NCBI GenBank assembly: GCA_965198865.1
Contig: CBDAQA010000025.1
Span: 62,001-126,000, forward strand
Reading direction: 5' to 3'
From: CBDAQA01 sp965198865
GTDB taxonomy: Bacteria > Planctomycetota > Phycisphaerae > Tepidisphaerales > Tepidisphaeraceae
Length of the DNA: 64,000 bases
The notes under the pieces are model-generated. The model did not search any database. It saw only the letters and a list, made by a program, of their open reading frames with translations, and was not told where the DNA came from. Position numbers and translations under genes: made by a program. Below are positions 33,588-41,123 of this stretch, one piece after another (within the stretch, counting starts at the first letter, position 1; the number at the start of each line of letters is the position of its first letter).

Positions 33588-33644
33588 GTAGGGCGTGGTT
33601 CACCACGCCGGTTCGCGATCGCGGCGCGGTGACTCACGCCCTAC
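33588..33644. repeat. Palindromic repeat, GTAGGGCGTG family
   Basis: Arms of about 23 bp, GTAGGGCGTGGTTCACC and its near-exact inverse GGTGACTCACGCCCTAC, lie between convergent genes. The right three quarters overlap the last 15 codons of the TfoX-like gene and supply its stop codon. Confidence 0.8.
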
Positions 33645-33950
33645 ATTCTCAATCGCCGCCGCCACCAGCTTCCGCCGCAGTGCGTCGTCGCCGTACACCG
33701 CGGGCCCCGCCCACACCCAGCCGCGCATCGGCCGGCCGCCCATCACAGTAGGGATGATGCCGGGGATCGCCAGCGCCCAGCTCTCCCGGCCCTTGCCGAG
33801 CCGCACGAGCATCGCGTCGACGCGGGCGGCGCACAGCAGGTGGCCGTTCAGCATCCACGCCCGCCCGCCGAACATGGACTTCTGCGTGACGCCCGGCACG
33901 CCGTCCAGGTCGCCGTTGATGGTTTCCTCCAGCCCCTCGTCACGCGCCAT
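33600..33950 (-). CDS. TfoX N-terminal domain protein
   Basis: 116 residues. The pattern VTQKSMFGGRAWMLNGHLLCAAR followed by VDAMLVRLG and MGGRPMRGWVWAGP is the TfoX/Sxy N-terminal domain, a small alpha-beta fold related to the competence regulator. No C-terminal TfoX domain is present, as in most stand-alone relatives; function unknown. The final residues (RESPRRDREPAW) are encoded inside a palindromic repeat, so the native C-terminus may have been replaced. Confidence 0.88.
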   Translation of the reverse strand: MARDEGLEETINGDLDGVPGVTQKSMFGGRAWMLNGHLLCAARVDAMLVRLGKGRESWALAIPGIIPTVMGGRPMRGWVWAGPAVYGDDALRRKLVAAAIENVGRESPRRDREPAW

Positions 33951-33989
33951 GGCGAGCCTCCCGCTCCACTCGGAATAAAGCCGCCGATG

Positions 33990-34670
33990 TCATCGGCGGT
34001 CCCCCGTCGCCCGCGTCGTCCACGATGCCAGCATCGCCGGCGTCGCCGACGACATCGACATCCCCTCGGCAAATCGATCCCCCTCGCCGGCGACGACGAC
34101 CGCGTCGCCATCGGGGACTTCGGCCAGGTCGAACGGCGAACGCCCGGTGGTCTCCCCCGCAGCCGGGACGGCAATGGCCCACTCCGCCGCCGCCGCTCGG
34201 ATCCGCGAGAACACGCCTTCCGCATCCGCCATCGCGACCTCGCCGGCCAACGCGGCCAGCCGCCCCGCCGCGAACGGCAACAACTCCGCCAACGGCACGT
34301 GGGCCGTCATCCCCAGCAACAGCGGGCACCTGCGGAACCGGCCCGTCGCCGCCTCGGCACGATCATGGCTCGGTTGCACCCACAGAACGGCCGACGCGCC
34401 GCGGTCTTGCCACGCGATCAGCACCGGTCCCCCCGGACCGCCATCGCGTTCGACGGCCGAACGCAGCACATCATGAAAGTGCCGGAACGGTTCCGGCACC
34501 GGCGGCAGCCGGCCGACGTCGATGAAGTCGGCAAACGCCGGGTGCTTGCCGAACGCGTACATCGCCAGCCTCGGCGGCCCCGCCACCCGCTGCCGCGTCG
34601 CCGACCACGCGCGCGCCAGCCACCGCCGCGCGGGCAGGTGGGTCGTCACGATGGGGGCCGCTTCTGACAT
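33990..34670 (-). CDS. TagF/ImpM-like type VI secretion accessory protein
   Basis: 226 residues. The landmarks of the TagF family are FGKHPAFADFIDVG, the conserved segment with a fold related to longin domains, and RRCPLLLGMTAHVP. In type VI systems TagF is a post-translational repressor. It is encoded downstream of the TssM-like gene but 438 bp away. The ATG at 34670 is chosen; the frame upstream has no family similarity. Presence of TagF strengthens the view that the neighbouring TssM belongs to a type VI-like apparatus. Confidence 0.8.
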   Translation of the reverse strand: MSEAAPIVTTHLPARRWLARAWSATRQRVAGPPRLAMYAFGKHPAFADFIDVGRLPPVPEPFRHFHDVLRSAVERDGGPGGPVLIAWQDRGASAVLWVQPSHDRAEAATGRFRRCPLLLGMTAHVPLAELLPFAAGRLAALAGEVAMADAEGVFSRIRAAAAEWAIAVPAAGETTGRSPFDLAEVPDGDAVVVAGEGDRFAEGMSMSSATPAMLASWTTRATGDRR

Positions 34671-34725
34671 GGCTCGGGCAATGATTGTGGCCCATTTGCT
34701 GGATTTGTTCGCTTCCTGAGGAGAA

Positions 34726-34800
34726 TATTCACGAAGGCACACGAAGGAGGATGCCCGGGCGCAAAGCTCCGCTTCGTGTCCCTTCGCGTCCTTCGAGAAT
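34726..34800. repeat. Palindromic repeat, CACGAAGG family
   Basis: Left arm ATTCACGAAGGCACACGAAG (34727-34746) and right arm ending GCGTCCTTCGAGAAT (34786-34800) pair imperfectly; each is built from CGAAGG units about 11 bp apart. Confidence 0.75.
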
Positions 34801-35005
34801 AACCGAATCCGAACGGATTTGAGACTTGAGGCCGGTTGTTCCATCGCCCCGCTTCCGGGGGCACCGACGAACCGCGCTTTAAGACCGCGACCGGATGACC
34901 GGTTCGAGATGAGACAACCTGTTACAGCGAGCACTTCGAAAATTCGATAACTCGTTTACTCGAAAAGGCTAGCTGCAGTCGCGAAACTGGGACGGTTTCA
35001 AAAGT

Positions 35006-35030
35006 GTCCCATTTCGTCCCGTTTTGTCCC
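35006..35030. repeat. Three GTCCC motifs at 10-bp spacing
   Basis: GTCCC starts at 35006, 35016 and 35026 with T-rich spacers; TGGGAC at 34988-34993 is complementary to the first. One-helical-turn spacing suggests either a protein-binding array or a slipped duplication. It lies about 80 bp past the tssM stop. Confidence 0.5.
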
Positions 35031-35108
35031 GCGGAGGTTGAGTGCCGTGGGCAGTCCTTCTTGACAGCGATGTCCGGCCGGACAGACCCGCCGACCGCGC
35101 TTCACCCG

Positions 35109-38100
35109 TCACGGCACGGCCGGCACATCCACGGGCACCGCGGGCAGCACGGGATCGCCGTGACGGTCCAACACGGCCCGCACGTGGTTCACGTCGTCGG
35201 CCACCCGCCCCGGTCCCACGGCCATGCGGTACGCCGCCCAAGGCCGGGCGAGGTCGCCCAGCACCGGCAGCGGGTCCTTCCCCGAGGGATCGCGCGACAC
35301 CCGCACCGCGGTGCCGCCGGCGATCATCGGCCATGACACCGGCACGACGCGGTGCTGCACGAACCGGTGCCAGTTCTCCGGCTCCCCCCCGGTGGCCGCC
35401 CCCGCTGCGACGGCGGCCCAGTTCTCGGTCGCCTCGTCGGTCGCGTGGAACGTGAGCGTCCAACTGACCGGTGGGTGCTGTGCAAAGGCGACCACCTCCC
35501 GCAGCCGCGCCAGGTACGCCTGCCACGCCGGCGTCACCGCGTCGGCACCCTGGATCTCGCGAGCCATCGGGCCGCTGGGCACGTCTGCCAACGCCAGCCC
35601 TGCACGGAGGCGATCGTCGACGACGCCGTCCCAGAACCCGTTGCCATCGGCGACCAGCGGGTAGCGGTTGGCGACGGCATCGTGCAGGTCGCGGAGCGCG
35701 GCCACCGTCTGCCGGCGGGCGGCGTCGGCCAGCATCGCCACCGACCGGTCCAGCGTCTGGTGCCAGTACGGGTCCAGCGGCGACGCCGACAGCTTCGCCA
35801 GCCGGTCCAGCGCCTCGGGGTCGCCGGCCAGCCGGGCGCGAACCGCGTCCACCGTGTCCCGGCCGAAGCCATAGTCGGACAGGAACGAGCGGACGGCCTT
35901 CGCCGGCCCGACCGCGACGGGCGGCGCGTCCAGCTCGGCCGCCCAACCATCGGCCGCCTGCTTGACGGCGGGGAACAGCGACTGCTGCCGCAGCACGGCG
36001 AGGCCCGACCGGTCGATCGCCGGCCGCATCGCCGGCCTGGCGTAGGCCACGGTCGCCACGTCGGCCCAGGTCTGCACGGGCAGCTTGACGATCCCCTCAT
36101 TGGCGGCGGCGACCCGCCAAGCGACGAGCTGCCGGTCCGCGATCGACTCCAGCTGCGCGTGCGAGGCTTCGACCCAGCCCCTGGCGACGGCCGCCTTGCT
36201 CGGCGGTTGGTCGTGCAGCGATGCCTCCACGGCCGACTGGTCCGAGATCCACGCCGACAGCGTGACGGCCGGCGGCGCGTCGACGGGCCAGAGGGCGTCG
36301 GTGGTCGCCGGGCGCACGTGCGTCCACACGGCGTCGCGGGCGGCACGGTCGGACACGTCCGCCAGGTGATCGGCGCACTGCCGGTCGGCGTCGCGGTCGG
36401 CCACCGTGTCGACGGCCGACAGCGGCTCGAACGACTGGCGCCGTGCCGCGTCGTCGTCGGCCAGTTGCCTCAACAGAGGCGGCAGCATCAGGGCCGGCGG
36501 ACCGGCGCTCGCCGGCCGGGTGGTGGCCGTGGCGACGGCGTCGCGGGCCTGGGCGGCGGCGGTGTGGAACCAGTTGACCCGGGCCATGATGAGCGGGGTC
36601 CGGCGGTCGTCGACCAGCCGCTGCTGCTCGCGGACCGTCGCCACCGTCGGGTCCGTCGAATGGACCGACCGTGACCCGGAGTGCATCGCCAACGACTGGG
36701 TCGCCACGAAGTCGCCGTACTCCAGCACCATGGCGGCCAACCGTCGGCGGACCGCGTCGTCCCCGTCGCTCAGCTTGGAGATCGCCCCCCCGATCACCTT
36801 CAGCTCCGGCGGCGGGGCGACGGCCGCGGCGAGCGCCTTGTGGTCGGCCGCCAGCGTGTCCCCCGCCGCCGGGTGGGCGGCGATCGCGCGGTCGAACACC
36901 CGCAGCGGTTCGACCAGGTCTTCCGGGGCGTTCACGGCGCGCACGCCCTGCTCGAAGTCGTCCAGCGCGCCGGCCAGCGAGAGCGTGTCGGCGGCCGCGA
37001 ACGCCGCCCGGTCAACCACGGCCGACGTCGCGCGTCGCCGCTCGGCCAGTTCGGCCTGGACCCACGTCAGAGCGGCGTCGGCGATCCGCCTGCGTTGGTC
37101 CGCCGACAGGCTCACCACGGTGGCCGGCTCGCCCGACGGCGTGACGGCCGGCACGGCGGTGCCGATCAGCGACAGCAGCCGGTTCCGATCCGCCCTATCG
37201 GCCCGCAACGGCACGAGCGCGGCGGCGTCTGCGCGCAACGCCGCAACCGATGCCGGCGTGCCGCCGCGGGTGTCGGTCAGCACGGCCATCACCGCGGCCG
37301 TCGCCTGCTCCGGCGGGACCTTCGTGACCGCGTACGGCCCGGGGACCAGCGCCGGCGCAAAGCCGAACTGGCGGAACAGGTCGGCGTGGGCGGCGATGCG
37401 GTCGCGGTTGATGCGCGCTGACGCGGGCAACAGCGGGCTTGCCGTGTCGATCGAGGCGAGCTGCGCCGACCGCTCGTACGTCGCCAGCACGGTCGAGCCG
37501 CGGTAGTTGCCGGCCGGGTCGAACAGGGCGAGTTGGGCCGGCAGCTTGTCGGCGGGGACGGCGGCCAGCTGGTCCCAGAAGTCGCGGTCGGCGCGGGCGC
37601 GGGCGACGGTCGTGCGGTAGCCGACCAGCGACCCGCCGATCACGGCGGCGGCGGCGAGGCCGGCGGCGGCGGCGATCAGCCGGGCCCGGCGGCCGGCGGC
37701 GGCGGGGACGGCCGACAGCGGAGCGACCATGCCCGCCTCGGGGACGATCTTCTCCAGCAGCAGGTCGCGGATGAAGAAGGCCCGGTCGCTGGCGGCGCGG
37801 CGGGCGGTGGGTCGCAGGTCGGTGCCGAACGCCTTGGACAGCTCGGCGTCGAGCGCCTCGCCGGTGCGCAGGGCGCTGGTCAGGTAGACGCCGCGGAAGA
37901 ACGGCGGCGAGACCCCCTCGTCGCCGGCGTCGGGCGTGTTCACCTGCTCCAGCAACGCGGTGACGAACGGCCCCAGGTTCTCCAGCGCGCCCGCGGCGGC
38001 GGCGGGAAAGGCGAACATCTCGTCCAGATGTTCCAGTCGGCGGTGGGCATCCGGTCGGCCGCTGGTCGTGTGCGACTCGACGGTGGTGCGGCGGCGGCGG

Positions 38101-38975
38101 AGGTCGGCGATCAGTCCATCGAGACCCCGCTTCACGTCGGCGGGGTTGATCGGCACGTCCTCCCGGCGTGGGTCCCGGTCGTCGCTCCAGCCGAGGATCT
38201 GGAAGCTGGACTTCAGGTCGGACCCCGTCGGGAAGAAGTCGGCGAAGCCGGGAATCAGGTCGGCCTTGGTCACGAGCAGGTAGAGCGGGAAGCGGACCTT
38301 CAGCTGCTCGCGCGCGACGCGCACCTGCCTGGCCAGCAGGGCGGCCTTCTCGCGGAGGGGTGCCTCGTCGCCGGCAATGAGGTCGGCGGCGGAGACGGCC
38401 AGCAGCATGCCGTTGACCGGGCGGTGCGGGCGGGCGGCGCGGATGCGGCCCAGGAACGACGTCCACCGGTCGTCGGTGTTGGCGATCAGGTCGCCGGCCG
38501 AGTCGAGCACGACCGCGTCCTCGAAGAACCACCAGTCGAATAGGTACGTCCCCTGCCTGCCCTGCTCGGCGTCGGTGACGGGCTGACCGTCGGGGCCGAG
38601 CGCCATCGGCAGTCGGCCGGCGCGGAGCGCGGCGGTCTTGCCGACGCCCGGCTCGCCGCAGAGCAAGTACCACGGCTTGTCGTAGGCCCCCACCGTGCGG
38701 GCGAACCCCGGCTGCCACTTGCGGCCCATCTCGTCGTCGACCGCCTTGTCGAGTGCGGCACGCCGGGCCGCCTCGGCGCGACGGCCCAGCAGCGCCCAAA
38801 CGCACAGGGCGACGGCGACGACGCCGAGCACCACCGCGACCGACCGCACGGCGGCGACAGCCTCGGTGTGACGGGCGGCCACCATCAGCACCCCGGCCGC
38901 GACGGCCAGGGCAGCGGCGGCGATCAGCATCGTGGCGCGGTCGGATCGGAACCGGGACTCGGGCACGGGCGTCAC
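35109..38975 (-). CDS. tssM: TssM/IcmF-family type VI secretion membrane ATPase
   Basis: 1288 residues, normal TssM size. Two N-terminal membrane helices (about 15-33 and 43-63) lead to a GTPase-like domain with Walker A GEPGVGKT (107-114), the Switch/Walker B-like VVLDSAGDL, and VTKADLIPGF as the specificity loop. A third helix lies near 425, followed by the long periplasmic IcmF-related region ending in beta-rich sequence. In type VI systems TssM with TssL and TssJ forms the trans-envelope complex that anchors the sheath. No sheath, tube or baseplate gene is adjacent. The gene is 28 bp downstream of a candidate TssL. Confidence 0.88.
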   Translation of the reverse strand: MTPVPESRFRSDRATMLIAAAALAVAAGVLMVAARHTEAVAAVRSVAVVLGVVAVALCVWALLGRRAEAARRAALDKAVDDEMGRKWQPGFARTVGAYDKPWYLLCGEPGVGKTAALRAGRLPMALGPDGQPVTDAEQGRQGTYLFDWWFFEDAVVLDSAGDLIANTDDRWTSFLGRIRAARPHRPVNGMLLAVSAADLIAGDEAPLREKAALLARQVRVAREQLKVRFPLYLLVTKADLIPGFADFFPTGSDLKSSFQILGWSDDRDPRREDVPINPADVKRGLDGLIADLRRRRTTVESHTTSGRPDAHRRLEHLDEMFAFPAAAAGALENLGPFVTALLEQVNTPDAGDEGVSPPFFRGVYLTSALRTGEALDAELSKAFGTDLRPTARRAASDRAFFIRDLLLEKIVPEAGMVAPLSAVPAAAGRRARLIAAAAGLAAAAVIGGSLVGYRTTVARARADRDFWDQLAAVPADKLPAQLALFDPAGNYRGSTVLATYERSAQLASIDTASPLLPASARINRDRIAAHADLFRQFGFAPALVPGPYAVTKVPPEQATAAVMAVLTDTRGGTPASVAALRADAAALVPLRADRADRNRLLSLIGTAVPAVTPSGEPATVVSLSADQRRRIADAALTWVQAELAERRRATSAVVDRAAFAAADTLSLAGALDDFEQGVRAVNAPEDLVEPLRVFDRAIAAHPAAGDTLAADHKALAAAVAPPPELKVIGGAISKLSDGDDAVRRRLAAMVLEYGDFVATQSLAMHSGSRSVHSTDPTVATVREQQRLVDDRRTPLIMARVNWFHTAAAQARDAVATATTRPASAGPPALMLPPLLRQLADDDAARRQSFEPLSAVDTVADRDADRQCADHLADVSDRAARDAVWTHVRPATTDALWPVDAPPAVTLSAWISDQSAVEASLHDQPPSKAAVARGWVEASHAQLESIADRQLVAWRVAAANEGIVKLPVQTWADVATVAYARPAMRPAIDRSGLAVLRQQSLFPAVKQAADGWAAELDAPPVAVGPAKAVRSFLSDYGFGRDTVDAVRARLAGDPEALDRLAKLSASPLDPYWHQTLDRSVAMLADAARRQTVAALRDLHDAVANRYPLVADGNGFWDGVVDDRLRAGLALADVPSGPMAREIQGADAVTPAWQAYLARLREVVAFAQHPPVSWTLTFHATDEATENWAAVAAGAATGGEPENWHRFVQHRVVPVSWPMIAGGTAVRVSRDPSGKDPLPVLGDLARPWAAYRMAVGPGRVADDVNHVRAVLDRHGDPVLPAVPVDVPAVP

Positions 38976-39003
38976 CTCTGTAGCGGTAGGGTCGCCGGAC
39001 GGG

Positions 39004-40047
39004 CTACTTCGCCGCGCGCAGCGTCTTGTCGACCGTGTCGACCGACCCGCGGATCTGGTCGACGTACTTCAGGTTGAGCATGACCGCCCCGGCCAGGGCG
39101 AGCAGGAGCAGCCCGACGGCGGCGGCGGCCAGCGCGCGGATCGGGCGGCCCACCGGGCGAACGATGGCGTGGTCGAACACGCCGTCGTACGCCGCGGGGC
39201 AGATGCGATCCTCGGCGGCAGGGGCGGCGATGCCGTGGAGGCGGACGTCGAGCGCGTCGAGCACGGCCGGGCCGCCGGGGAAGTCGGGGGTGACGGGGAG
39301 CAGGTCGGCCACGAGCGATAGGGCGGCGTGGTGGACGACCCAGGACCCATCGTGCAGGCCCGTGGGGTCGGCGGCCGACTCGGCGACGGCCAGGCCATAC
39401 GCCCGTTCGGGCGGGACGGGGCCGAGGGGTCGCCACGACCCTTGTATGGGGAGGCCGCCGCGCATCATGACGACGTCCACGAACGAGGCGAGCGGCCCGC
39501 GGAGCCGCAGGCCCACCGGGCCGGCGGCGGTGATGGTGGTCAGGAGCAGTTCGGCGAACCCCCGGAGCGTGTTGGCGTCGAACGTGCCGTCGGCGTAGTC
39601 GGCCCGGCGGACCCGGCTCAGGCGGCAGACCCACTGGAACAGCTGCTCGACGGCCGCCGGCGGCAGGCCCGCCACCGGGGCGGGACCGGCGGTGCCCACC
39701 GGTGGAATGGCGGCGGGCGACACGATGGGCACGAGCCACGGCTTCTCGGCTGCAACGCGCGCAGCGGGTGGCTCGGTCGCGTCGGCGGCCGGCGCTTCGG
39801 GGGCAGGCGCGTCGGGGGCAGGCGCGTCGGAACCTGAGCCGGGGCTGATCGGGTCCGGCTGGCGGAAGCGGCGCGGCACCTCGGACGGGACGCGCGGGCG
39901 GTCGTCGTTGACCGGGAACTCGATGGGCGGCCGGTCGCGCTTGGGCCGGAGGGCCGGGTCGACGCGCATGGCGGCCTGGAGGGCGTCCATCCAGTCGCCC
40001 GGCGGGGCGGGCGATCGCGGCGGCGGGGTACGGCGGAGCAGGGCCAT
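39004..40047 (-). CDS. Tail-anchored membrane protein, candidate diverged TssL/DotU
   Basis: 347 residues from the ATG at 40047. A Pro/Ala-rich cytoplasmic N-terminus (about 1-130) is followed by a helical domain and one membrane helix near the C-terminus (RALAAAAVGLLLLALAGAVML, about 303-323). Segments appear in the order seen in DotU: a bundle start (AAVEQLFQWVCRLSR), ERAYGLAVAESA where DotU has RYALCALLDE, GSWVVHHAALSLVADLL where it has WxxxSLL, then the anchor. Individual identities are low. Adjacency to tssM supports a TssL role; the similarity is my reading and not a confirmed match. Confidence 0.5.
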   Translation of the reverse strand: MALLRRTPPPRSPAPPGDWMDALQAAMRVDPALRPKRDRPPIEFPVNDDRPRVPSEVPRRFRQPDPISPGSGSDAPAPDAPAPEAPAADATEPPAARVAAEKPWLVPIVSPAAIPPVGTAGPAPVAGLPPAAVEQLFQWVCRLSRVRRADYADGTFDANTLRGFAELLLTTITAAGPVGLRLRGPLASFVDVVMMRGGLPIQGSWRPLGPVPPERAYGLAVAESAADPTGLHDGSWVVHHAALSLVADLLPVTPDFPGGPAVLDALDVRLHGIAAPAAEDRICPAAYDGVFDHAIVRPVGRPIRALAAAAVGLLLLALAGAVMLNLKYVDQIRGSVDTVDKTLRAAK

Positions 40048-40210
40048 TGGGGTCCATCCCTTCACAACAAGAACTCCCCTGCCCGCAGAGCGGGCCGGGC
40101 CATGCAAATTCGGTTGGCGCTGCGGAGTTCCCGCCCGGCTTCTACCGCCATTTCGGCCGCAGAGCAAAACAATTCGGCTCTTCCCCACTGCGCGAGCGGG
40201 CTGACTTCCA

Positions 40211-41044
40211 TCAAATCGTGTCGCGCATGACCTTGGCCATCCAGCCGAGCAGTTCGGCCTTTACGTTGGACTCGTCGGCGCGGCCGCCGACGCGGGTGCG
40301 GTACTCCTGCCAGCACCCCTCGAAGTTGATCCCCTTGCTGAACCGCCCCGCCGGCGGGACCGTCGCCTCGATGCGGGCGGGGGCCAGCTTGACGGCGGCG
40401 TCCTCGGCGAAGTTGTCGGGCCAGTGGCACAGCAGGGCGATGGCCCGCACCAGCTGGCCGGCCGAGTTCTCCAGGTCGGCCCGGCGGGCGTGGCGGGCGG
40501 GGTCGGCGTCGGGCATGGTGAGCAGCTTCACGACCGACTCGCGCAGCCGGGGGACGCCGACCATCATCATGCCCAGGCCGTGCTCCTGCAGGTACTTTCG
40601 CACGGTCTGGTCGGCGTCGCCCATGGACGAGAGCAGCAGCAGGAACGCCTCGACCACGCGCCCCAGCTCGGGCGTGGCGGCGGGGTCGACGGCGACCTTG
40701 TCGCGGATCGTCCGCTCGTCGTCGGCGTCCAGGCCGGGACCGATGCCGGCGGCGCGCATCATCGCCTCGATCCGGCGGCGGTCCTCGTCGCTGGCGTGGG
40801 TGCGGACGCGGAGGTGCTCGATCATCTCCTCGTCGGTCGGCGGCTTGGGCGGGGGGACGTCGGGCGGCCAGATCGGGAACGCCGCCGACAGCCGGTCCAG
40901 CATCGCCGGCTGGTCGGCCTTGGGCGTCTTCTGCAGGATCGCCCGCACCTCCTGGCGCAGCCGGGCATCCCGCTCTGCGGCGGGTAACAGCTCGGTGGCG
41001 GCCGAGGCGGTGCGGAGGCGATTTTTGGCTTCGAGGACGTCCAT
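40211..41044 (-). CDS. Hypothetical cytoplasmic protein of the TssM locus
   Basis: 277 residues, no signal peptide or membrane segment. Mostly helical: an Arg/Ala-rich start, a Pro-rich stretch (FPIWPPDVPPPKPPTDEE) near 65, then a long helical domain with VVEAFLLLLSSMGDADQTVRKYLQEHGL and a final segment containing FEGCWQEYRTRV. The C-terminal half loosely recalls the domain that follows FHA modules in type VI TagH proteins, but there is no FHA domain and I cannot name the family. It begins 6 bp after the upstream gene ends, so the two are co-translated. Confidence 0.65.
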   Translation of the reverse strand: MDVLEAKNRLRTASAATELLPAAERDARLRQEVRAILQKTPKADQPAMLDRLSAAFPIWPPDVPPPKPPTDEEMIEHLRVRTHASDEDRRRIEAMMRAAGIGPGLDADDERTIRDKVAVDPAATPELGRVVEAFLLLLSSMGDADQTVRKYLQEHGLGMMMVGVPRLRESVVKLLTMPDADPARHARRADLENSAGQLVRAIALLCHWPDNFAEDAAVKLAPARIEATVPPAGRFSKGINFEGCWQEYRTRVGGRADESNVKAELLGWMAKVMRDTI

Positions 41045-41123
41045 GGGCGGTCACTTGTTGCTTGTTACGTGCGGGAGGGCCGGCGTGTCCGCTGGTTCCA
41101 AGTAACGAGTAACCAGGAACAAC
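41045..41123. repeat. Inverted repeat of GTTACTCGTTAC type at a gene junction
   Basis: TTGTTGCTTGTTAC (from 41048) is repeated inverted and expanded as GTAACGAGTAACCAGGAACAA (41103-41123). It spans the last about 24 codons of the pseudokinase-like gene and the 6-bp gap to the next gene. Confidence 0.6.

Larger units (their letters stand above)
34671..35108. other. Gene-free gap between tssM-like and tagF-like genes
   Basis: 438 bp, noticeably more AT-rich than its surroundings. It holds a palindromic repeat at 34726-34800, a run of short TCGAAAA/CGATAACTCG motifs near 34935-34970, and three GTCCC motifs spaced exactly 10 bp apart (35006, 35016, 35026) preceded by an inverted GGGAC. No convincing coding sequence on either strand. 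It may hold the tssM terminator and a tagF promoter. Confidence 0.6.
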
